Assembly: GCA_965277835.1 (NCBI GenBank)
Contig: OZ255841.1
Coordinates: forward strand, 496,001-560,000
DNA from: Arcticimaribacter sp965277835
GTDB taxonomy: Bacteria; Bacteroidota; Bacteroidia; Flavobacteriales; Flavobacteriaceae
DNA length: 64,000 bases
Direction: 5' to 3'
The translations under genes were made by a program, and so were the position numbers. The notes beneath the pieces are model-generated. The model saw only the letters and a list, made by a program, of their open reading frames with translations, did not search any database and had not been told where the DNA came from. Of this stretch, positions 25,085 through 35,159 are shown in pieces; position 1 is the stretch's first letter, and each line of letters opens with the position of its first letter.

Positions 25085-26239
25085 TTAATAACTTACATAC
25101 TCTACAATTTCTAGCCCATAGCCTGTAATACCTACACGGCGCGTCTCTTGAGATGAGTTACTAATTACTTTAATTTTACTAATTCCTAAATCATGTAGAA
25201 TTTGTGCGCCAATACCAAAATCCTTAGCATCCATTTTCATTGGCGGGACTTTTTCAAATTCCCCTTTGGCTTGTAACTCTGTGAGTTCGTTTATTCGAAT
25301 AAGTAAATTTTCGGACTGTTCTTGTTGATTAATAAACAAAATAGCTCCCCTCCCATTTTTGTTAATTAGGTTAAATATTTTATCTAAATAAGATTGTATA
25401 TAGTTTACCCCCTCTGTCGTTGATCCTGCCAGCATTCCCAAAATATCGTTGTGTACTTGCGAAGAATTAATTCGAGTTAAAACAGGTTCATTTTCATTCC
25501 AAACGCCTTTGGTTAGTGCAATATGAATTTGATTGTTTGTAGTTTGTTGATAGGCTACTAATCTAAACGCTCCGTGTCGTGTTTCTATTTGCTTGTCTAA
25601 GCGTTTTACAATTAAACTATCATAGTGCATTCTATAAGAGACTAAATCTTCTATAGACACGAGTTTAAGGTTAAACTTTTTTGCAACTTCGACTAACTCA
25701 GGTAAACGTGCCATAGTGCCGTCTTCGTTCATTATTTCGACAATAACACCAGCGGGTTTCATTCCTGCTAGTCGTGCAAAGTCTATTGCTGCTTCCGTGT
25801 GCCCTGTTCTGCGAAGAACACCACCTTCTTTTGCTATTAGCGGAAAAATATGCCCTGGTCTCGAGAGTTCATGTGCTTGCGTGTCGTCATCGACAAGAGC
25901 TTTTATTGTTTTAGAGCGGTCACTTGCCGATATACCTGTTGTTACGCCATTGCCTTTTAAGTCTATAGAGACCGTAAAAGCAGTTTCCATTGGATCTGTG
26001 TTATTGTCAACCATACGATGTAAGTTAAGCTCTTCGCATCGCTTTTCTGTTAACGGAGCACAGATAAGGCCTCTTCCATTAGTCGCCATGAAATTAATCA
26101 TCTCTGGGGTTATCTTCTCGGCAGCGGCAATAAAATCACCTTCATTTTCGCGGTTATTGTCATCAACAACAATAATGATTTCCCCATTTTTAATAGCCTT
26201 AATAGCTTCGCTAATAGAATCTAATTTCGTTCTAGTCAT
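25085..26239 (-). CDS. ribB: RibB (DHBP synthase) fused to a degenerate GTP cyclohydrolase II domain
   Basis: A 384-residue RibBA-type protein. The N-terminal 205 residues are a complete 3,4-dihydroxy-2-butanone-4-phosphate synthase, with DDNNRENEGDFIAAAEKITP, TNGRGLICAPL and RRTGHTEAAIDFARLAG giving the acidic and histidine catalytic residues. It converts ribulose 5-phosphate for riboflavin synthesis. The C-terminal half keeps the RibA outline (GIGAQILHDLGISKIKVISN, GYGLEIVE), but the zinc-binding three-cysteine motif is replaced by INSSQVHNDILGMLAG and the R-Q-E-G-R site by NQQEQSEN, so GTP cyclohydrolase II activity is very unlikely. Its start overlaps the upstream LptF/G stop (ATGA). Confidence 0.93.
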   Translation of the reverse strand: MTRTKLDSISEAIKAIKNGEIIIVVDDNNRENEGDFIAAAEKITPEMINFMATNGRGLICAPLTEKRCEELNLHRMVDNNTDPMETAFTVSIDLKGNGVTTGISASDRSKTIKALVDDDTQAHELSRPGHIFPLIAKEGGVLRRTGHTEAAIDFARLAGMKPAGVIVEIMNEDGTMARLPELVEVAKKFNLKLVSIEDLVSYRMHYDSLIVKRLDKQIETRHGAFRLVAYQQTTNNQIHIALTKGVWNENEPVLTRINSSQVHNDILGMLAGSTTEGVNYIQSYLDKIFNLINKNGRGAILFINQQEQSENLLIRINELTELQAKGEFEKVPPMKMDAKDFGIGAQILHDLGISKIKVISNSSQETRRVGITGYGLEIVEYVSY

Positions 26240-27699
26240 TCTTTGGTTTTAATACTTTTTTTTACCTTTTCAATAAAATAAATTATAGGTACCTGAATTC
26301 TATCCAAGTTTAAAATTTTTAGGTCACGTGTAGCTTGTCGAGTGAGGTAAAAGGCAAATATACCTACTACAATAACCGAAACCCAGCTTCCAAATACTGG
26401 ACTTATACTACCATCTTCAGATGCGTTTTCAGCAAACATCCCTATAAAGTGATAGAATAAAAATATTATTATTGCTAAGACTACGGGTATTCCAAGTCCG
26501 CCTTTTTTGATAATAGCCCCCAAGGTAGCCCCTATTAAAAACAAAAAGAATACTCCAAAGCCAATTGTATATTTTCCGTTTAAGGTGTTTATATGCAGGT
26601 TAACCAGTTTTTGTTGAATGAAATAAATTTTCTTTCTTCCATCAAGGGTATTAATAATACCTGTGATAGATTGACTAGCATTATTTATTACTTGACCATG
26701 CCTATAATATTGTTCATCGCTAAGAAACTGCAAAGGGTTCTTAAAGTACTTTACAATAGAATCATTAAAAATCGAATCTGTCTCTGCAGGGTTCAAAACT
26801 CCAAAGCCGTTTACTCTCGAAAAATTATTAGCAAAGGCTTCTCTTAGGTTTTTATATTGTATTGCTAAAGAATCTATGCTTTCGCTGAGTTGATCAACTT
26901 TTTGCATTCTATAAAAAGTTTTATAGTCTTCTTGTGATAAATCTACATTATTAAATTGCGATAAGTCTATATTCATAATGTATTTATCGAAACTAACTCT
27001 TGCATGCAGAATACGTTCTCTGTCGCGTAATTTTTCTGGAATTATTTCTTCGTACCGATGCCCATCGAAAAGTACTAACTGCAATTCGTTTCCAATATTT
27101 GAACCACTTTGAAGCTCTCCTTTAGCAGCTTTGAGAACAATATTATTTATTTCATCTGGAGTTTTCTCATGAATAGTAACATCTCGCAAAAAGCGATCAT
27201 TCTCTCCATATTTTTCTGCAACTTTTATGTTTATCTCTCCTATATCGTTAAAAATCCCTTCTGTAATTGCTAATGTGGGTTTGAGCTTGGCTAAATTTCG
27301 CCTTAGGTTTATTGACTTTATTTCGGCAAGTGGAATAATATTATTTGCAAAATAAAAAGTCCCTATTGCTAATAGTAGATGAAAAAAAATAAGCCCACGC
27401 AAAGCTCTTTGTAATGAAATACCTGTTGATTTCATTGCGGCAAACTCATAGTTTTCGGCGAACGTACCATAAGTCATTATAGATGCAAGTAACACAGAAA
27501 GCGGGAGTACTAAAGGAATAAGTTTGGGCGTATAGTAAAGAAGAAATTTTAATATTATATCTATGCCAATCCCTTTCCCTGCAAGCTCATCGATAAATAA
27601 CCAAATGGTTTGTATGATGAAAATTAGCATAAGAATTACAAATACGCTTAATAAGCGTTTAACATAAGAGAATAATATATAACGATCTAAAATATTCAT
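26236..27699 (-). CDS. LptF/LptG-family LPS export permease
   Basis: A 487-residue inner-membrane protein. It has three N-terminal transmembrane segments, a periplasmic region of roughly 240 residues, and three C-terminal segments (from GVFFLFLIGATLGAIIKKGG). The motifs DRYILFSYVKRLL, VLPLSVLLASIMTYGTFAENYEF-like coupling region (split around residue 75) and AAMKSTGISLQR are standard for the YjgP/YjgQ family. With LptB it extracts LPS from the inner membrane. It follows lolA by two bases and overlaps ribB, so ftsK, lolA, lptF/G and ribB form one operon. F or G subunit cannot be decided. Confidence 0.93.
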   Translation of the reverse strand: MNILDRYILFSYVKRLLSVFVILMLIFIIQTIWLFIDELAGKGIGIDIILKFLLYYTPKLIPLVLPLSVLLASIMTYGTFAENYEFAAMKSTGISLQRALRGLIFFHLLLAIGTFYFANNIIPLAEIKSINLRRNLAKLKPTLAITEGIFNDIGEINIKVAEKYGENDRFLRDVTIHEKTPDEINNIVLKAAKGELQSGSNIGNELQLVLFDGHRYEEIIPEKLRDRERILHARVSFDKYIMNIDLSQFNNVDLSQEDYKTFYRMQKVDQLSESIDSLAIQYKNLREAFANNFSRVNGFGVLNPAETDSIFNDSIVKYFKNPLQFLSDEQYYRHGQVINNASQSITGIINTLDGRKKIYFIQQKLVNLHINTLNGKYTIGFGVFFLFLIGATLGAIIKKGGLGIPVVLAIIIFLFYHFIGMFAENASEDGSISPVFGSWVSVIVVGIFAFYLTRQATRDLKILNLDRIQVPIIYFIEKVKKSIKTKE

Positions 27700-27701
27700 T
27701 C

Positions 27702-28355
27702 TCAGTTATTAATATAAAAATTAGGGTAATCATCGGCATTAAACTGAAAAAAACCATCGGCAAGACTAATATTCTCTTCTTGATTTAAAATAGTTAGAAT
27801 CGTTCTTGTTGCAGAATTTCCAATTTCAATTAAACGGTAAATGGAGTTTGACTCAATATCAATTCCTAAAAGGAAAAATTTAATATCATCATTTGCCTCT
27901 GTCGGAATAAGTTTAATAAACTGTATAGTTTTTCCAAGAATACGTTGTTTAATATCCATTTGGTAGCTATAACCTTCTTCATAAAAGTTTAAAAGCTTTG
28001 AAGGGTTTAAGCCAGCTTGCTCCTCTTCTTCTGGTAAACTAATTGTAATTTCTTCATTTTCAGGAACAATTGTGTAAAGCTTTTTACCGTCAAATAATTG
28101 AATAACCCCCAAAAAATCTAATTTATATTTATTGTCTGCAAAAGTTACTGTTCCTTCAATCTCTTGCCTTATTTGTTCTTCTTTATTATCTAGGACATAC
28201 TGAAACTCAATAGACATATTCTTTTGCGCCTTAATTTTATTTGAAACTTGCTCCAATAGTTTTTTTGCTTTTTCTGGGCTTTGTGCAAAAAGGATTGATG
28301 TAGAACTCAATAAAATAAATAGTAAACGCATAAATAAAATTTTAAAATCATTCAT
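27702..28355 (-). CDS. lolA: Outer-membrane lipoprotein carrier LolA
   Basis: About 217 residues from ATG 28355; ATG 28331 (MRLLFILLSSTSILFAQ) is an alternative. The signal peptide ends near SILFAQ. The mature protein is the LolA half-barrel: KAKKLLEQVSNKIKAQKNM, EGTVTFADNKYKLDFLG, then FDGKKLYTIVPEN and a lid-helix stretch EEEEQAGLNPSKLLNFYEEG. It ferries lipoproteins from LolCDE to the outer membrane, which suits the many lipoproteins in this window. With the 28355 start it overlaps the ftsK stop by eight bases, implying coupling. No arginine change of note. Confidence 0.92.
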   Translation of the reverse strand: MNDFKILFMRLLFILLSSTSILFAQSPEKAKKLLEQVSNKIKAQKNMSIEFQYVLDNKEEQIRQEIEGTVTFADNKYKLDFLGVIQLFDGKKLYTIVPENEEITISLPEEEEQAGLNPSKLLNFYEEGYSYQMDIKQRILGKTIQFIKLIPTEANDDIKFFLLGIDIESNSIYRLIEIGNSATRTILTILNQEENISLADGFFQFNADDYPNFYINN

Positions 28356-30714
28356 TTTCAAAAAATTGATCTAAAGACGCTAAATCAGGAATTAAAACTT
28401 GGCGTGCTTTACTTCCTTCAAATGGACCAACAATACCGGCAGCCTCCATTTGATCAATAATTCTCCCTGCTCTATTATAGCCTATTTCTAATTTTCGTTG
28501 TAATAATGAAGCGGACCCTTGTTGAGCCGTTACAATAACTTCAGAAGCTTTTCTAAACAACGAATCTCTATCTTTTATGTCAATATCTAAAGAAGCCGTT
28601 TCTTCACCAACAAACTCGGGTAATAAATGTGCTTGGCTATACGCTTTTTGACCTCCGATAAATTCAACAATTTTTTCAACTTCTGGAGTATCAACAAAAG
28701 CACATTGAATTCTTGTAAGGTCATTTCCTTGTGTATAAAGCATATCGCCTCGCCCAATTAGCTGATCGGCACCACCACTGTCTAAAATCGTTCGAGAATC
28801 TATTTTAGAAGTAACCCTAAAAGCAATCCTAGCAGGGAAATTTGCCTTAATTACCCCAGTAATTACGTTTACTGAAGGGCGTTGTGTAGCTATAATTAAA
28901 TGAATACCTATTGCGCGTGCTAATTGTGCTAATCGTGCAATTGGAGTTTCAACTTCTTTACCAGCTGTCATAATTAAATCTGCAAACTCATCGACAACTA
29001 AAATAATATAAGGTAAAAAACAATGTCCATCGTCAGGGTTTAATTTTCGAGCTTTAAATTTAGTATTGTACTCCTTCAAATTACGGCAGTTACCATTTTT
29101 TAATAAATCATAACGATTATCCATTTCAATACACAACGAGTTTAGCGTATTAATTACTTTAGTGTTATCTGTAATAATTGCATCTTCGGAGTCTGGTAGT
29201 TTAGCTAAATAATGCCTTTCTATTTTATTATAAATATTTAGCTCTACTTTTTTAGGATCAACTAATACAAATTTAATTTCTGCAGGATGTTTTTTGTAAA
29301 GCAGAGAGGTCAGTACAGCATTAAGACCTACAGATTTTCCTTGTCCAGTAGCACCAGCCATTAATAAATGCGGCATTTTAGCTAAATCAACCACAAAAGT
29401 TTCGTTGCTTATTGTTTTCCCTAGAGCTACAGGAAGATCCATTTGCGCACTCTGAAACTTTTGAGATATAATAGCAGAACGCATAGACACAATGCTTGGT
29501 TTTTGGTTTGGAACTTCAATACCAATAGTTCCTTTCCCTGGAATTGGCGCAATAATTCTAATTCCAAGAGCAGAGAGCGATAAGGCTATATCATCTTCTA
29601 GGTTTTTAATTTTTGAAATACGTACCCCAGCAGCCGGCACTATCTCATATAGAGTAACAGTTGGGCCTACGGTTGCTTTAATACGCGCAATATCAATTTT
29701 ATAATTCTTTAATGTATCAACAATTCTATTCTTATTTAGTTCAAGTTCTTCTTCGTTGATATTAATGCTATTGCCTCCATAGTCTTTAAGTAAATCAAAT
29801 GTCGGAAAAACATATTTACTCAATTCTAAAGTTGGGTCATAGGCACCGTATTTCTCTACTAATTTCTGAGACGTGCTTTTTTCTATCGTATCTTCTTCAA
29901 TTGCACTGACTTCAATTTTTAATTCATTCGGGTCAACTTCTTTCTTTTCAATGTCAGGCAAATCCTTTTTGACAAAAGAAATATCTTCGGAGGGTACTTC
30001 TACATCTAATATACTTTCGGTAGGTTCTGGTTTTGACTGTGGTTCAGAATCAGCACTTGTTTCAGTCGGAGTTAAATCCTCAAGAGATTCATCTGTAGTC
30101 AAATCTTTATTTACATTACTTTCCTTTTTTAAAGATTTAATTTTTGTTATTATTATTTCAGGTGTAATTTTCCAATGTAATACTATAAAAATTAGACTGC
30201 CAAAAACTAACAACATCGCTATGCCTATATTACCTATATAGTCAGCTAAAAAACCAACGATTTCGTAGCCCATAACACTACTTAAAAGTGGAAATAATTT
30301 ATAATTAAATCCAAATAAAATAGAAAGCCAAAGAATATAGTATAACCCCCAAATCCATTTATTTATTAAAGTGCTTTTCTGAATATTTAAAAAGAGTGAA
30401 ATACCTGTTGTGCCAAGAAGGTAAGCGATAATGTAAGATGCTATTCCAAAGGATTTATAAATAAAAAAGTGGCTTATAAACGCGCCTAGCTTAGAAACTA
30501 AATTATTACTTTGAATACTTCGATTACTTAAATCTTCAATTGTACTTTGATCTTGTTCCCAATTAAAAAAGTAAGAGGTAAAGGCTATAAAAAGTAAAAA
30601 AGATGTCAAAATTAAAAAACCTCCAAATAAGATTTCACGAGTACGTTTATTCTTCTTCTTCCCTGATTTGGTGAATTTAGGTACTTTAGGAGCAGCTATT
30701 TTTTTTGCAGACAT
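28348..30714 (-). CDS. ftsK: DNA translocase FtsK
   Basis: A 788-residue septal DNA pump. Four N-terminal transmembrane segments (within residues 28-185) anchor it, an acidic Ser/Thr/Pro-rich linker spans 195-290, and the motor domain has Walker A GATGQGKS at 454-461 and Walker B ILVVDEFADLIM. The C-terminal gamma winged helix (LQRKLEIGYNRAGRIIDQME) recognises KOPS-like sites and activates XerCD. A promoter element at 30753-30760 precedes it. It heads the operon with lolA, lptF/G and ribB. Length is typical for Bacteroidota. Confidence 0.97.
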   Translation of the reverse strand: MSAKKIAAPKVPKFTKSGKKKNKRTREILFGGFLILTSFLLFIAFTSYFFNWEQDQSTIEDLSNRSIQSNNLVSKLGAFISHFFIYKSFGIASYIIAYLLGTTGISLFLNIQKSTLINKWIWGLYYILWLSILFGFNYKLFPLLSSVMGYEIVGFLADYIGNIGIAMLLVFGSLIFIVLHWKITPEIIITKIKSLKKESNVNKDLTTDESLEDLTPTETSADSEPQSKPEPTESILDVEVPSEDISFVKKDLPDIEKKEVDPNELKIEVSAIEEDTIEKSTSQKLVEKYGAYDPTLELSKYVFPTFDLLKDYGGNSININEEELELNKNRIVDTLKNYKIDIARIKATVGPTVTLYEIVPAAGVRISKIKNLEDDIALSLSALGIRIIAPIPGKGTIGIEVPNQKPSIVSMRSAIISQKFQSAQMDLPVALGKTISNETFVVDLAKMPHLLMAGATGQGKSVGLNAVLTSLLYKKHPAEIKFVLVDPKKVELNIYNKIERHYLAKLPDSEDAIITDNTKVINTLNSLCIEMDNRYDLLKNGNCRNLKEYNTKFKARKLNPDDGHCFLPYIILVVDEFADLIMTAGKEVETPIARLAQLARAIGIHLIIATQRPSVNVITGVIKANFPARIAFRVTSKIDSRTILDSGGADQLIGRGDMLYTQGNDLTRIQCAFVDTPEVEKIVEFIGGQKAYSQAHLLPEFVGEETASLDIDIKDRDSLFRKASEVIVTAQQGSASLLQRKLEIGYNRAGRIIDQMEAAGIVGPFEGSKARQVLIPDLASLDQFFENE

Positions 30715-30752
30715 TTAGTTTAATAACATGTATTTATCACACTTATATGATA

Positions 30753-30760
30753 CAAATTTA
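30753..30760 (-). promoter_or_regulatory. -7 promoter element for the ftsK operon
   Basis: On the minus strand TAAATTTG matches TAnnTTTG, 38 bases before the ftsK ATG. No -33 TTG is found at standard spacing. Confidence 0.45.
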
Positions 30761-30810
30761 CAAATAAAGCGTAATAAGTTGTTATTGTATAATAGTAAAT
30801 ACATTATAAA

Positions 30811-30845
30811 AATAAATTCCCTATTGAAAGGGAATTTATTTTTAT
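30811..30845 (-). terminator. Rho-independent terminator of katG
   Basis: AAAATAAATTCCC (30811-30823) pairs with GGGAATTTATTTT (30832-30844), a 13-bp perfect stem with an eight-base loop, 30 bases past the katG stop. On the minus strand the 3' arm ends in a T-run. Confidence 0.85.
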
Positions 30846-30874
30846 AGTTAAAGGTAATCTTAGCTTAGTACTGT

Positions 30875-33082
30875 TTATGCAAGATCAAAACGATCGAGGT
30901 GCATTACTTTGCTCCACGACTTTACAAAATCATTAATAAACTTTTCCTGAGCATCTTCGCATGCATATACTTCGCCCAAAGCTCTAAGTTGAGAGTTTGA
31001 TCCAAAGACTAAATCTACACGAGTGGCTGTCCATTTTGTTTCACCAGAAGCGTTTTTACCTTCGAAAGTTTCGCTATCATTTGAATTAGGAACCCAAGAT
31101 ATATCCATATCATAAAGGTTTACAAAGAAATCATTGCTAAGCGTTTCTTTACGATTAGTAAAAACACCATGCTCTACTCCATTTGAATTCGCTCCTAATA
31201 CACGAAGCCCTGCTACAAGTACAGTCATTTCAGGAGCATTTAAAGTAAGCAAATGCGCCTTGTCTAAAAGTAATTCTTCTCCATGGCGGTCATTTCCTTT
31301 GCCATAGTAATTTCTAAACCCATCAGCTTTGGGTTCTAATACTTTTAGTGTCTCTACATCGGTCTCTTCTTGGCTTGCATCAGTTCTACCTGCATTAAAA
31401 GGTATATCAATACTATGCCCTGCTTTCTTTGCTGCCATTTCTACAGCAACATCTCCTCCTAAAACAATAATATCAGCTAAAGATACCTGTTTATCATCTG
31501 ATTGATTTTCGTTAAACTTAGCTTGAATTGCTTCTAAGGTTTTTAAAACATTTGCTAATTGAGTAGGTTGATTTACATCCCAATCTTTTTGGGGCGTTAA
31601 TCGGATACGACTTCCGTTTGCACCACCACGCATATCTGTTCCACGATATGTCGAAGCAGATGCCCATGCTGTTGAAACTAATTGAGATACTGTTAAACCC
31701 GAAGCTATAATATCCTGTTTTAAATTGGCTATATCATTTTTATCTATAAGTTTATGGTTTACAGCTGGAACAGGATCTTGCCATATAAAAGTTTCATTAG
31801 GAACTTCTTTACCTAAGTAACGCGAAACAGGCCCCATATCTCTATGTGTTAGCTTAAACCACGCTTTGGCAAATACATCAGCAAATAATTCGGGATCTTT
31901 ATGAAAACGCTTTGATATTTCTAAATAAGAGGCATCCTTAATTAGTGCTAAATCGGTAGTAAGCATCATAGGAGCGTGCTTTACATTTGGGTCATGGGCA
32001 TCGGGGACTGTATTTACACCTTTTTCTTTAGGAGTCCATTGTTGTGCCCCTGCTGGGCTTTTAGTAAGTTCCCATTCATAACCAAATAAAGTATCAAAAA
32101 AAGTGTTATCCCACGCTATAGGAGTTGGAGTCCATGCACCTTCGAGGCCGCTAGTAATGGTGTCTCCACCTTTTCCAGAACCAAAGCTATTAATCCAACC
32201 TAAACCTTGATGTTCAATACTAGCACCTTCGGGTTCAGCCCCAACATGTTTTGTATCTCCTGCACCATGGGTTTTTCCAAAAGTATGCCCTCCAGCAATT
32301 AAAGCAACTGTTTCTTCGTCATTCATTGACATACGGTCAAAAGTTTCACGTATATCTCTTGCAGATGCAATTGGGTCTGGGTTTCCATTAGGCCCTTCAG
32401 GGTTAACATATATTAAACCCATTTGTACAGCTCCAAGCGGATTATCTAATTCGCGGTCACCCGTATAACGTTTATCACCTAACCATTCCGTTTCTGGGCC
32501 CCAGTTAATATCACTTTCTGGTTCCCAAACATCTTCTCTTCCTCCAGCAAATCCAGTTGTTTCAAGCCCCATAGATTCTAAAGCACAATTACCAGTAAGT
32601 ACAATTAAATCTGCCCAAGATAATTTTTTACCATATTTCTTTTTGATAGGCCATAGCAAACGACGTGCTTTATCTAGGTTTCCGTTATCTGGCCAACTGT
32701 TCAAAGGACCAAAACGTAACGTGCCTGTAGAAGCTCCTCCCCGACCATCGCCAACACGGTAAGTACCTGCACTATGCCAAGCCATACGGACAAAAAACGG
32801 GCCATAATGCCCATAATCGGCTGGCCACCATTCTTTAGAGTCGGTCATTAAATCAAATAAATCTTTTTTAACAGCATCTAAATCAAGGCTGCTAAATTCT
32901 TTAGCATAATCAAAATCTTCATCCATAGGGTTTGCTACAGAAGGGTTTTGATGTAATATTTTTAAATTAAGTTGTTCGGGCCACCAATCAGAATTTGATA
33001 ATCCCGATATTGTAGTGTGTCGTTGTTGTGCTGGAGCAAAAGGGCATTTACCTGAGCCATTTTTTGATTCAAAATTTTCCAT
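30875..33082 (-). CDS. katG: Catalase-peroxidase KatG
   Basis: A 735-residue bifunctional haem enzyme that removes hydrogen peroxide. The N-terminal catalytic half has the distal site VRMAWHSAGTYR with Arg, Trp and His, the adduct tyrosine in MGLIYVNPEGPNG and the adduct methionine in RETFDRMSMND, completing the Met-Tyr-Trp cross-link needed for catalase activity. The proximal histidine is in GGHTFGKTHGAGD. The C-terminal half is the usual duplicated, haem-free copy (STAWASASTYRGTDMRGGAN). Full length, monocistronic, with its own terminator. No signal peptide, so cytosolic. Confidence 0.97.
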   Translation of the reverse strand: MENFESKNGSGKCPFAPAQQRHTTISGLSNSDWWPEQLNLKILHQNPSVANPMDEDFDYAKEFSSLDLDAVKKDLFDLMTDSKEWWPADYGHYGPFFVRMAWHSAGTYRVGDGRGGASTGTLRFGPLNSWPDNGNLDKARRLLWPIKKKYGKKLSWADLIVLTGNCALESMGLETTGFAGGREDVWEPESDINWGPETEWLGDKRYTGDRELDNPLGAVQMGLIYVNPEGPNGNPDPIASARDIRETFDRMSMNDEETVALIAGGHTFGKTHGAGDTKHVGAEPEGASIEHQGLGWINSFGSGKGGDTITSGLEGAWTPTPIAWDNTFFDTLFGYEWELTKSPAGAQQWTPKEKGVNTVPDAHDPNVKHAPMMLTTDLALIKDASYLEISKRFHKDPELFADVFAKAWFKLTHRDMGPVSRYLGKEVPNETFIWQDPVPAVNHKLIDKNDIANLKQDIIASGLTVSQLVSTAWASASTYRGTDMRGGANGSRIRLTPQKDWDVNQPTQLANVLKTLEAIQAKFNENQSDDKQVSLADIIVLGGDVAVEMAAKKAGHSIDIPFNAGRTDASQEETDVETLKVLEPKADGFRNYYGKGNDRHGEELLLDKAHLLTLNAPEMTVLVAGLRVLGANSNGVEHGVFTNRKETLSNDFFVNLYDMDISWVPNSNDSETFEGKNASGETKWTATRVDLVFGSNSQLRALGEVYACEDAQEKFINDFVKSWSKVMHLDRFDLA

Positions 33083-33180
33083 AATATTTAATAATTTATT
33101 AATTCAAAGTAACAAAAATTTAAGTGATAATTTTTGGGTATAACATCTATAATATTAATAATGTATCAGAATATTTTATA

Positions 33181-34626
33181 TTAAGATGCAGAGGGTATTA
33201 ATTTACGTATTTTGATATTAAAATATGCATAGATTAAAGTCATAATTGGACTTAACCAATTAAAAATTGCATATATAAAATACTCTCCTACATTAACCCC
33301 TAAAACTCCAGATTGATAAGCACCACAGGTGTTCCAAGGTATAAGAACTGAGGTTACTGTCCCAGAATCTTCGAGCGTTCTACTCAAATTCTCAGGAGCT
33401 AATCCTTTATCCTTATATGCATCTTTGAACATTTTACCAGGGAGGACAATAGATAAATATTGGTCTGATGCTGTTAGGTTAATTACTACACAAGAAGCAG
33501 CAGTACTTGTAAAGAGTTGAAACGTAGATTTTGCAAAAGATAGTAAAGCATTACTCAATTTTTGAAGCCCCCCTATTGCATCCATAACTCCACCAAATAC
33601 CATAGCACAAATGATTAACCAAATTGTTCCTAACATGCCTTGCATTCCACCAGAATTGAACAAATCGTTTAATAAATCATTTGACGTTACAATTGAGTTT
33701 TCTTTTGTTATTGCGTTCATAACACCTTGATACGCAGTTTCTATGTTTAAGTATGTAGCATCTGCTGTTTCTGCAACAAGAGTTGGTTGATAAATCAATG
33801 CAAAAACTCCGCCTAAAAGTGTACCTACAAGCAAAGCAGCTAAAGGTGGTGTCTTTCGGATAATCATAATAATAACCAATATAGGAACTATAAATAAGCC
33901 TAAGTTTATTGTAAAACGTTCTTCGATACTCGTTAGTAGAATTGAAGTGTCTGTAGTGCCATCTATATTTTGAAAAAAACCTAGAATAAGAAAAATAATT
34001 AATGTGATAATTATACTTGGAACAGTAGTGTTGGTCATATATTTAATGTGTGTAAACAAATCTGTTCCTGCCATTGCAGGTGCAAGGTTTGTGGTGTCGC
34101 TAAGGGGCGATAGTTTGTCGCCAAAATATGCACCAGATATTACGGCTCCAGCAACCATGCCTACAGGGATTTCTAATGCCCTTCCTATTCCAATTAGTGC
34201 AATGCCTACTGTCGCCGATGTTGTCCAACTGCTACCTGTGGCAATAGATATAATAGCACAAATAATAATACAAGCAGGTAAAAATATAGTAGGATGTAAA
34301 ATTTGTAAACCATAATAAATCATAGCCGGAATAATACCACTAAGAAGCCATGTCCCAGCAAGTGCACCTACAAAAAGTAAAATTAGAATAGCTCCTGTCG
34401 TAGATTTTAAGTTACTGCCAACTGCTTTTAGCATTTCATTATAAGAAACCTTGTTTTTAAAACCGACTATAGCAGCTATAGATGCACCTAACAATAAAAT
34501 AAATTGATTAGAACCACCTAGCGCATCGTCCCCATAAACAGTAACATTAAGCGATAAAAGAATTACTAATATAATAACTGGTAAAAGAGCCTGTAGTAGA
34601 GATATTTGATTTAATTTTTGTGTCAT
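33181..34626 (-). CDS. nhaC: NhaC-family sodium/proton antiporter
   Basis: A 481-residue polytopic protein with about 11 to 12 hydrophobic segments. The signature ATGSSWTTSATVGIALIGIG and SGAYFGDKLSPLSDTTNLAP, with aspartates in the membrane domain, match NhaC antiporters. ASDQYLSIVLPGKMFKDAY and LSRTLEDSGTVTSVLIPWNTCG are the C-terminal repeat equivalents. It exports sodium in exchange for protons, consistent with a saline habitat. Upstream of katG on the same strand with 98 bases between, likely separately transcribed. Confidence 0.93.
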   Translation of the reverse strand: MTQKLNQISLLQALLPVIILVILLSLNVTVYGDDALGGSNQFILLLGASIAAIVGFKNKVSYNEMLKAVGSNLKSTTGAILILLFVGALAGTWLLSGIIPAMIYYGLQILHPTIFLPACIIICAIISIATGSSWTTSATVGIALIGIGRALEIPVGMVAGAVISGAYFGDKLSPLSDTTNLAPAMAGTDLFTHIKYMTNTTVPSIIITLIIFLILGFFQNIDGTTDTSILLTSIEERFTINLGLFIVPILVIIMIIRKTPPLAALLVGTLLGGVFALIYQPTLVAETADATYLNIETAYQGVMNAITKENSIVTSNDLLNDLFNSGGMQGMLGTIWLIICAMVFGGVMDAIGGLQKLSNALLSFAKSTFQLFTSTAASCVVINLTASDQYLSIVLPGKMFKDAYKDKGLAPENLSRTLEDSGTVTSVLIPWNTCGAYQSGVLGVNVGEYFIYAIFNWLSPIMTLIYAYFNIKIRKLIPSAS

Positions 34627-34765
34627 ATCTAAATTTGTTGTTATAATAATACAATTTTTCTAAAAACCTCTAACTGAATTAATTTAAAATTGTAGATTAC
34701 AATATAACCGTATTTAATTTAAAAATTATAATTTTATATGATTATTAAACTAATATTTATTTTTA

Positions 34766-35143
34766 ATGAAAAAGTATGTTTTTCTTACCTTAAAAATTGT
34801 TGTCGCAGTTATTCTAATCCAAACTTTGAGGTTTAAATTTCTTGCACACCCAGACAGTGTTTATATTTTCTCTCGAGTGGGTATGGAACCTTGGGGGCGA
34901 ATTGGAATAGGTGTTTTAGAACTTATTGCAAGTGTATTATTATTTATTCCCAAAAAAACTTGGATGGGAGCGGCTTTAACTGTTGGGCTTATGGCTGGAG
35001 CAGTTTCTTTACATTTTGTTAAGATTGGAATTGAAGTAAAAGATGATAGTGGAACATTATTTTATACCGCTATTGCAACACTAATTCTTAGTTTTATTAT
35101 TCTTTGGGATAAAAGAAAAGACATTCCTTTTTTGAATTTATAA
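34766..35143 (+). CDS. DoxX-family small membrane protein, copy 1
   Basis: A 125-residue protein with four predicted membrane helices. FKFLAHPDSVYIFSRVGMEP, then GVLELIASVLLFIP and GLMAGAVSLHFVKIGIEV, fits DoxX (PF07681). It pairs with a near-identical copy at 35666, with no length change between them; upstream AT-rich sequence is also repeated (TATTTAATTTAAAAATTATA near 34711 and 35608). The gene is followed 16 bases later by another small membrane protein. Redox or quinone roles are reported for some relatives; here function is unknown. Confidence 0.82.
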   Translation: MKKYVFLTLKIVVAVILIQTLRFKFLAHPDSVYIFSRVGMEPWGRIGIGVLELIASVLLFIPKKTWMGAALTVGLMAGAVSLHFVKIGIEVKDDSGTLFYTAIATLILSFIILWDKRKDIPFLNL

Positions 35144-35159
35144 CCTTTAACCGTTAGTT

